A DNA stretch of 8,752 nucleotides from JAJRVH01 sp964505995 (GTDB lineage Bacteria; Pseudomonadota; Zetaproteobacteria; Mariprofundales; Mariprofundaceae), in NCBI GenBank assembly GCA_964505995.1, contig CAZDLB010000077.1, forward strand, positions 1 through 8,752. The letters run 5' to 3'. This document shows positions 1 through 8,752 of this stretch, in pieces. Positions within the stretch are counted from its first letter, which is position 1. Every line of letters starts with the position of its first letter. The notes under the pieces were generated by a model. It did not search any database. It saw only the letters and a list, made by a program, of their open reading frames with translations, and was not told the DNA's origin. Made by a program: the position numbers and the translations under genes.

Positions 1-527
1 AGCTCCTCGCGCATCTTCGCCAGCACATCGCCGGCGCGGTCCCAGTCGAAGCCGACGCGTGCGGCGCGCTGCTGCTGTTTCTGCGCGTATTTCAGCGCCG
101 GCAGGGGGGGAATCCCGTCCATCAGGCTGGCTCGATCATCGTGTTCGGCATCCTTCAGCTCATTCCACTGCCGTGACAGATCCTCGCAGGCCTGGCGCTC
201 GAAGACATGCGGATGCCGGTAGATCATCTTGTCGATCAGCGCGTCGACGACATCGCCAAGATCGAACGCGTTCGCTTCCTCGGCGATGCGGGCATAGAAG
301 GCGACCTGCAGCAGCAGATCGCCGAGCTCGGCCTTCAGCGCCTGCCAGTCGCCGCCGGACTCGACGGCATCGATGGCCTCGATGACCTCGTGCACCTCTT
401 CAAGCGTATAGCGCCGCAGCGAGGAGAGGGTCTGCCTTGCATCCCATGGGCATTCCTCACGTAACACTTTCATTAGTGCACGCAACTTGTCGTAATGATT
501 TGTTTTATTGTGGATTCGTTCCGGCAT
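1..527 (-). CDS. mazG: MazG nucleoside triphosphate pyrophosphohydrolase, C-terminus cut by window edge
   Basis: MazG hydrolyses (d)NTPs to the monophosphate and pyrophosphate in the cytoplasm. In E. coli it cleans up aberrant nucleotides and affects ppGpp levels. The 175 visible residues cover the first MazG helical domain. They include CPWD (26-29), the metal-binding EEVHE (43-47) with ExxD at E67/D70, HPHVF (105-109), and GFDW (159-162). The last residues (KMREE) look like the start of the second EExxE repeat, so about a third of a usual 260-residue protein lies beyond the left edge. I chose the ATG at 525-527 because it gives the short N-terminal extension seen in homologues and follows an in-frame stop closely. 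Its ribosome binding site is weak (CGAG). An inner ATG at 471-473 would begin only seven residues before CPWD and is less likely. The first 25 or so codons are AT-rich with rare CTA and TTA, unlike the remainder. The family call is firm; the biological substrate is not shown. Confidence 0.95.
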   Translation of the reverse strand, partial: MPERIHNKTNHYDKLRALMKVLREECPWDARQTLSSLRRYTLEEVHEVIEAIDAVESGGDWQALKAELGDLLLQVAFYARIAEEANAFDLGDVVDALIDKMIYRHPHVFERQACEDLSRQWNELKDAEHDDRASLMDGIPPLPALKYAQKQQQRAARVGFDWDRAGDVLAKMREE

Positions 528-550
528 GCGCTCGATTCATAACTTTACAT

Positions 551-578
551 AATATACATTATGCGACGTTTTATCCAA
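551..578 (-). promoter_or_regulatory. Putative sigma70-type promoter for mazG
   Basis: On the minus strand, TTGGAT (578-573) and TATATT (556-551) are separated by 16 bp and match the -35 and -10 consensus well. They lie 23 nt or more upstream of the mazG start, within the only markedly AT-rich stretch of the window (about 528-590). The match is read by eye; no transcription start is known. Confidence 0.55.
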
Positions 579-580
579 GG

Positions 581-615
581 CAAATAAAAAGGGGCTGGCG
601 ATCATTCAGCACCTT
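581..615 (-). terminator. Putative rho-independent terminator overlapping the end of the cNMP-domain gene
   Basis: On the minus strand AAGGTGCTG (615-607) can pair with CAGCCCCTT (597-589) around a 9-nt loop, with one T/C mismatch in the middle. The run TTTTTATTTG (590-581) follows directly. The stop codon of the upstream gene (604-602) falls inside the loop, so the terminator begins within the coding region. It would separate serA-hisZ-purA and the small gene from mazG. The stem is modest, so I am only moderately sure. Confidence 0.45.
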
Positions 616-994
616 CGGCGCGCCGCATGCCCAGCGCCCTGAGCGCATTGGCGAACGCCTCTTCTTCGAAGGCCACCTCGGAAACGGCCTCGATCGGCAC
701 CGTGATGGCCTCGACATCATCCTCGGCCGTGACCGTGGCGACCGGCAGGCTCATGCCGGAGGTCGAGATCTCACCGAGCACCGAATCGGGCTTCAGCGTG
801 CCGATCAGGCCGGCATCCTCGCTTTCGATGCGCACGGTGCCCTTGACCAGGACGAACAGCTTGTCATTGAACTCGCCCTCGCGAATCAGGACCTCACCAG
901 GCTTGTAGTCTCGCAGCTCGGCAACGGCATTCAGGCGATTCAACGCCTCATCGGACAGGGACTGGAACAGTGAATGGGAAGAAAGATCGCTCAT
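602..994 (-). CDS. Stand-alone cyclic-nucleotide-binding-like domain protein
   Basis: A 130-residue cytoplasmic protein made of a single CNBD (CRP effector-domain) beta-roll, with no helix-turn-helix, kinase, channel or other output domain. The N-terminal helix reads LFQSLSDEALNRL (9-21). The roll follows, with the usual YKPGEVLIREGE (30-41), LFVLVKGTVRI (46-56) and the phosphate-binding-cassette position LGEIS (73-77). In typical cAMP/cGMP binders this cassette ends in PR(A/S)A(T/S)V. Here it is LPVATV (83-88), so the phosphate-contacting arginine is absent although the glycine-glutamate pair remains. It may therefore bind another ligand, or serve as a protein-interaction module. Start choice: AGGAGG (1005-1000) is 5 nt before the ATG at 994, against only 2 nt before the ATG at 997; a TTG at 1009 overlaps the Shine-Dalgarno and is unlikely. 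It lies 80 nt downstream of purA on the same strand and may be co-transcribed. Function unknown. Confidence 0.85.
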   Translation of the reverse strand: MSDLSSHSLFQSLSDEALNRLNAVAELRDYKPGEVLIREGEFNDKLFVLVKGTVRIESEDAGLIGTLKPDSVLGEISTSGMSLPVATVTAEDDVEAITVPIEAVSEVAFEEEAFANALRALGMRRAEGAE

Positions 995-999
995 CATGG

Positions 1000-1005
1000 C
1001 CTCCT
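1000..1005 (-). promoter_or_regulatory. Consensus Shine-Dalgarno that sets the cNMP-domain protein start
   Basis: A full AGGAGG on the minus strand, spaced 5 nt from the ATG at 994-992. It is the strongest ribosome binding site in the window and implies efficient translation of the small protein. Confidence 0.75.
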
Positions 1006-1074
1006 GCAACGGTCTGATTTAATCCTAGTGCAGTGGCCAAAATTCGTCCACAACGAGGCCTGCCGGAGGATTCG
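1006..1074 (-). promoter_or_regulatory. Gap between purA and the cNMP-domain gene; weak promoter candidate only
   Basis: After the purA stop I see no convincing terminator. TGGACG (1050-1045) and TAGGAT (1027-1022) are 17 bp apart on the minus strand, but each matches the sigma70 boxes at only four of six positions, which can occur by chance. Read-through from purA is the simpler explanation for expression of the small gene. Confidence 0.2.
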
Positions 1075-2370
<1,296 letters not shown>

Positions 2371-2391
2371 TTTCATCCTCATCCGCCCGGC

Positions 2392-3354
2392 TCAGGGCCG
2401 AATGGCATCCAGCCAGGACCATAAGTCGCAGGAAAAACCGGTTGCGGGCATGTCCCGCCCATGCGCGGCCATCATCGCATCATAGCGGCCGCCGTGCAGC
2501 AGCGCCTGGGGCACGCCCTCGGCAAAGCCGGCAAAGATAACGCCACTGTGATAGAGAAAGCGCGGCACAACCCCGGCATCGGCCTGGATGCCGACGCAGC
2601 CGTCCACCTCCCCTTCCAGACGCGCCACGAGCGACAGAAGCTCGTCCGCAGCCAGAGCAAAGGCATCGTTGAAGGCATTCCGGTTTGCTTCGATCCATTG
2701 ACCGTCGGCGAGGCCGGCTGCCATGTCGAGCACGGCCCGGGAAAGCCTTTCGTCCACGCCCTGTTTCCTGAGCGACGCCTTCAGATCATCGGGCGAACGG
2801 CGACCCAGAAGCTCCGTCCAGTGATCCAGCGGGGTCTCGAATCCGGCCACCAGCGCCTTCAGCAGACCGATATGGCCGATCTGGATCACCGGCCGTTCAA
2901 AGCCGGCCAGCTGCATGGCGCGGGCCGCAAGCCCGATGACCTCGGCATCGCCATCGGCACCCGGAACCCCCAGGCATTCGATGCCCGCCTGCCAGGGCTG
3001 ACGGGAACCGCCGCGCGTATCGGGTCTGGCCAGCATGACCGGCCCGGAGTAATGCAGGCGCAGAACCCTGGATGAGAGCAGACGGCTGGCCGCGATGCGG
3101 GCGATCTGCGGCGTCATGTCCGGACGGATCGCCAGCAGGCCGGCATCGGCCGGGTCGGAAAACACCAGGGTCTGATCGGCCAGAAAGCGCCCTGCCCCGG
3201 AATTGAGCGATGACGGCCGCTCGACAAGCGGCGGAATCACCTCTTCATAGCCCGTCGCTTCGAACAGATCGGCCAGCTGGCGCTGCAGCCGCCTCAGGCC
3301 CCGGGCGCGCTCGCCGAAGGCATCCTCCAGACCGATGATCGGACGCGTCGTCAC
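2392..3354 (-). CDS. hisZ: ATP phosphoribosyltransferase regulatory subunit HisZ
   Basis: HisZ is a histidyl-tRNA synthetase paralogue that has lost aminoacylation. It forms a hetero-octamer with the short form of HisG, giving activity and histidine feedback control to the first step of histidine synthesis (ATP plus PRPP to phosphoribosyl-ATP). At 320 residues it has only the class II synthetase-like catalytic fold and lacks the C-terminal anticodon-binding domain of true HisRS. Visible landmarks are motif-2-like AIRPDMTPQIAR (75-86), QAGIECLG (122-129), LYHSGVIFAGF (267-277) in place of the HisRS RGLDYY-type signature, GGRYD (288-292) and TGFSCDLWSW (305-314). The start is GTG at 3354-3352, sharing GTGA with the serA stop, which points to translational coupling. 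It is followed closely by purA; hisZ-purA adjacency is known in several proteobacterial groups. A degenerate HisRS is the only alternative, and the altered signature and the length argue against it. Confidence 0.95.
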   Translation of the reverse strand: MTTRPIIGLEDAFGERARGLRRLQRQLADLFEATGYEEVIPPLVERPSSLNSGAGRFLADQTLVFSDPADAGLLAIRPDMTPQIARIAASRLLSSRVLRLHYSGPVMLARPDTRGGSRQPWQAGIECLGVPGADGDAEVIGLAARAMQLAGFERPVIQIGHIGLLKALVAGFETPLDHWTELLGRRSPDDLKASLRKQGVDERLSRAVLDMAAGLADGQWIEANRNAFNDAFALAADELLSLVARLEGEVDGCVGIQADAGVVPRFLYHSGVIFAGFAEGVPQALLHGGRYDAMMAAHGRDMPATGFSCDLWSWLDAIRP

Positions 3355-4937
3355 AGGCTTCCCAGCTCGGCGTATCGCACCATCAGCATGTTCGGCAGGG
3401 CTGCGATTCTCTCAAGCACTTCCGCGGAGGGCGGCGTGTCGACCCGGATCAGGGCCACGGCGTTGCGCGTATCCCCTCGCCGGCCGAGGCGGAAATCGCC
3501 GATGTTGATGTCGGCCTCGGCCAGGATGGAGCCCATCGCAGCAATGACACCCGGCCGGTCGACGTTCTGCACGAAGATCAGGTTCCCTTCCGGCGCGATC
3601 TCAACCTCGCAGGTATCGAAGCTGACCAGTCGCGGCCGGCTTTCATCGAAGAGCGTGCCGGACACGCACCGGCTGCCCTCGTCCCCTTCCACCTCAATGC
3701 GAATCAGTGTCGAAAAGCTGTCGGATCGGTCGCGGGTGGACTCCTCCACCTGAATACCGCGATCCCGGGCCAGCATGCCGGCATTGACCGCATTGACCTC
3801 TTCCATGCTCTGCGACAGCAGCCCCTGCAGGATGGCGTTGACCAGCGGCTTGTGATTCACGGAGGCCACGAGCCCTTCGAAATGCACCTGCACGCGTGAA
3901 TAGCCGGGGTGCATCGTCTGCCCAAGGAAGCTGCCCATGCGTTCGCACAGAAGCAGATACGGCGCCAGCAGGCGCTGCTCCTCCTCGCTGAGCGACGGCA
4001 CATTCACGGCATTGCGCACGATTCCGGAAAGCAGGTAGTCGGACATCTGCTCGGCGATCTGCACCGCGACGTTCTCCTGCGCCTCGTCGGTCGAGGCGCC
4101 GATATGCGGTGTGAAACTGATGTTTTCCAGCTCGAACAGCGGATTGTCGATCGCCGGCTCCTTTTCATAGACATCCAGCGCCGCCGCGCGCAGATGGCCG
4201 GACTTGCATGCATCATACAACGCCTTCTCATCGACGATGCCGCCGCGGGCGCAGTTGACGATGATGCCGCCCTTCATGCGCCGGATGATGTCTGCATTGA
4301 TCAGATTGCGCGTCTGCTCGATCAGCGGCACATGCACGGTCAGGATATCGACGATGTCGGCCAGCTCCTCGACGCTGTCCACCTTGGTCACACCCATCGC
4401 CGCGGCGCGTTCATCGGAGATGAACGGATCATAGACATAGACCTTCATGTGCAGGCCCTTCAGGCGATCGCAGACGATGGCGCCGATGTTGCCCGCACCG
4501 ATCACGCCCGCCTTCTTGCCGGTCAGTTCCATGCCCATGAAGCGGTTCTTCTCCCACTTGCCGGCCCGCGTCGAGGCCGAGGCCTGCGGGATCATGCGCG
4601 CGGCCGCACAGATGTGCGCCACGGCCAGCTCGGCCGTCGTGATCGTGTTGCCGAAGGGGGTGTTCATCACGACGATGCCACGGCGAGAACAGCTTTCGAC
4701 ATCGATGTTATCCACGCCGATACCGGCCCGGCCGATGACTCGCACGCGCCAGGCCGCATCGAGAAGCTCGCCCTTCAGCGTCGTCGCCGAGCGCACGGCG
4801 ATGCCGTCATAATCGCCGGCGATGGCCAGCTTTTCTTCATCGGAAAGACCCGGGCGGTAATCGACCTCGATCCCCCGGGAACGAAACACCTCAACGGCAC
4901 GCTGGCTCATCTTGTCGGCTATCCAGACCTTGGGCAT
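3351..4937 (-). CDS. serA: D-3-phosphoglycerate dehydrogenase, long three-domain form
   Basis: SerA oxidises 3-phosphoglycerate to 3-phosphohydroxypyruvate with NAD+, the first step of the phosphorylated serine pathway. The 528-residue protein is the long type. A substrate domain is split around the nucleotide-binding domain (about 1-310), followed by an intervening ASB domain (about 315-450) and a C-terminal ACT domain (about 452-525, starting NLIFVQNVDRPGVI). The Rossmann motif GAGNIG is at 147-152 with Asp170 at the end of the next strand. The 2-hydroxyacid dehydrogenase catalytic set is Arg231 (CARGG), Glu260 (YEKEP) and His278 (PHIGAST). The ACT domain suggests control by an amino acid, as serine does in several homologues, though many long forms are not serine-inhibited. 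The ATG at 4937 has GGAG (4948-4945) 7 nt upstream, and the protein starts as the family does (MPKVWIADKM). It is the first gene of the minus-strand run and diverges from metH. Confidence 0.98.
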   Translation of the reverse strand: MPKVWIADKMSQRAVEVFRSRGIEVDYRPGLSDEEKLAIAGDYDGIAVRSATTLKGELLDAAWRVRVIGRAGIGVDNIDVESCSRRGIVVMNTPFGNTITTAELAVAHICAAARMIPQASASTRAGKWEKNRFMGMELTGKKAGVIGAGNIGAIVCDRLKGLHMKVYVYDPFISDERAAAMGVTKVDSVEELADIVDILTVHVPLIEQTRNLINADIIRRMKGGIIVNCARGGIVDEKALYDACKSGHLRAAALDVYEKEPAIDNPLFELENISFTPHIGASTDEAQENVAVQIAEQMSDYLLSGIVRNAVNVPSLSEEEQRLLAPYLLLCERMGSFLGQTMHPGYSRVQVHFEGLVASVNHKPLVNAILQGLLSQSMEEVNAVNAGMLARDRGIQVEESTRDRSDSFSTLIRIEVEGDEGSRCVSGTLFDESRPRLVSFDTCEVEIAPEGNLIFVQNVDRPGVIAAMGSILAEADINIGDFRLGRRGDTRNAVALIRVDTPPSAEVLERIAALPNMLMVRYAELGSL

Positions 4938-5015
4938 CCACAGACTCCGCGATAATGCCCGCAGGAAACTTTACCCTGGGGCTGAGCTTGCGCACGTCGC
5001 GGCTGCTGCCAGCCG

Positions 5016-5031
5016 GAGTGCGAGGGCACTC
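5016..5031. repeat. Inverted repeat, candidate operator
   Basis: Perfect 6-bp arms GAGTGC and GCACTC flank a 4-bp spacer (GAGG), and the repeat runs into the 8-bp palindrome TCTATAGA (5030-5037). The size fits a dimeric repressor or activator site, or a small hairpin if transcribed. It does not resemble the MetR pattern (TGAA-N5-TTCA). The binding factor is unknown. Confidence 0.4.
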
Positions 5032-5040
5032 TATAGACGG

Positions 5041-5059
5041 CAATGCGAGGGTCAATGCG
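5041..5059. repeat. Tandem CAATGCG repeat, 12-bp period
   Basis: CAATGCG occurs at 5041-5047 and 5053-5059. The longer word TGCGAGGG also occurs twice (5019-5026 and 5044-5051, 25 bp apart). Spacing near whole helical turns would suit a protein contacting one face of the DNA, but words this short can repeat by chance in GC-rich sequence. Confidence 0.3.
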
Positions 5060-5092
5060 CAATCGGAGAGCGCGCGGTTTCGTCGGCCCTGC

Positions 5093-5114
5093 TTCGGCGC
5101 TAGGCTGCGCCGAG
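5093..5114 (+). promoter_or_regulatory. Stable hairpin in the metH leader
   Basis: TTCGGCGC (5093-5100) pairs with GCGCCGAG (5107-5114), giving seven Watson-Crick pairs plus one G-T pair around a 6-nt loop. It ends 8 nt before the GAGG of the metH ribosome binding site (5123-5126). Only three T residues follow, so it is not a convincing terminator. TCGGC (5083-5087) could instead pair with GCCGA (5109-5113), an alternative fold. It may affect ribosome loading. Confidence 0.4.
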
Positions 5115-5132
5115 TTTGACACGAGGATATCC

Positions 5133-8752
<3,620 letters not shown>

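Larger units (their letters stand above)
4938..5132. promoter_or_regulatory. Divergent serA/metH control region
   Basis: These 195 bp separate the two outward-reading genes and must hold both promoters. It contains an inverted repeat (5016-5031), the palindrome TCTATAGA (5030-5037), a tandem CAATGCG pair (5041-5059) and a hairpin (5093-5114). TATAGA can be read as a -10 box on either strand. The best -35 for serA, TTGACC (5055-5050), is only 14 bp from it, and no good -35 exists for metH, so I do not assign promoters. I saw no small gene here. Confidence 0.6.

Noticed and set aside
1031..1037. GCCACTG on the minus strand upstream of the cNMP-domain gene, resembling the end of a cobalamin riboswitch B12 box
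   Set aside because: The purA stop lies only about 40 nt upstream and none of the other conserved riboswitch elements are present, so the 7-base match is coincidental.
3909..4955. A 348-codon open frame antisense to serA
   Set aside because: It shadows the serA frame and is rich in His, Asp and Arg in the manner of reverse-complement translations; serA on the other strand has all its catalytic residues.
4912..5103. A 63-codon plus-strand frame in the serA/metH spacer
   Set aside because: It begins inside serA on the opposite strand, has no ribosome binding site that I can see, and its Arg/Ala-rich translation has no recognisable feature.
5060..5114. Possible SAH riboswitch before metH (AGAGCGCG... 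and AGGCT words)
   Set aside because: The conserved core, including the GAGGAGCGCUGC-type segment and AGGCUCGG, does not align in sequence or order; only short fragments match.
5116..5121. Perfect TTGACA -35-like hexamer
   Set aside because: It lies 11 nt before the metH start codon, so any start it directed would be inside the gene, and no -10 box of metH could follow it upstream of the ATG.

Overview
The window is ordinary-looking chromosomal DNA from a GC-rich bacterium and is densely packed with housekeeping biosynthesis genes. The long MetH with a complete reactivation domain, the HisZ-PurA adjacency and the Proteobacteria-style MazG suggest a proteobacterium. I cannot place it more precisely from sequence alone. 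I see no rRNA, tRNA, CRISPR array, insertion sequence, phage gene or attachment site.

Layout. On the minus strand, reading right to left from about 4937, come serA (phosphoglycerate dehydrogenase), hisZ (regulatory subunit of ATP phosphoribosyltransferase), purA (adenylosuccinate synthetase), a 130-residue stand-alone cyclic-nucleotide-binding-like domain protein, and mazG (nucleotide pyrophosphohydrolase, running off the left edge). serA and hisZ overlap by 4 nt (GTGA), hisZ and purA are about 21 nt apart, and the small gene follows purA after 80 nt. A likely rho-independent terminator at the end of the small gene and a good sigma70-like promoter beyond it suggest that mazG is a separate transcription unit. 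On the plus strand, metH (cobalamin-dependent methionine synthase) starts at 5133 and fills the rest of the window; only about its last 20 codons are missing at the right edge.

How the parts fit. SerA commits 3-phosphoglycerate to serine, the main donor of one-carbon units to folate. MetH consumes methyl-tetrahydrofolate to make methionine. The two genes diverge from a 195-bp control region (4938-5132) that contains an inverted repeat, an adjacent 8-bp palindrome, a short tandem repeat and a strong hairpin just upstream of the metH ribosome binding site. HisZ and PurA both act on ATP-linked pathways: histidine synthesis consumes ATP and returns AICAR to purine synthesis, while PurA makes the AMP precursor. 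MazG hydrolyses NTPs.

I did not find a clearly new system. The points most worth a second look are the small cNMP-fold protein, which lacks the usual phosphate-binding arginine, and the structured serA/metH intergenic region.
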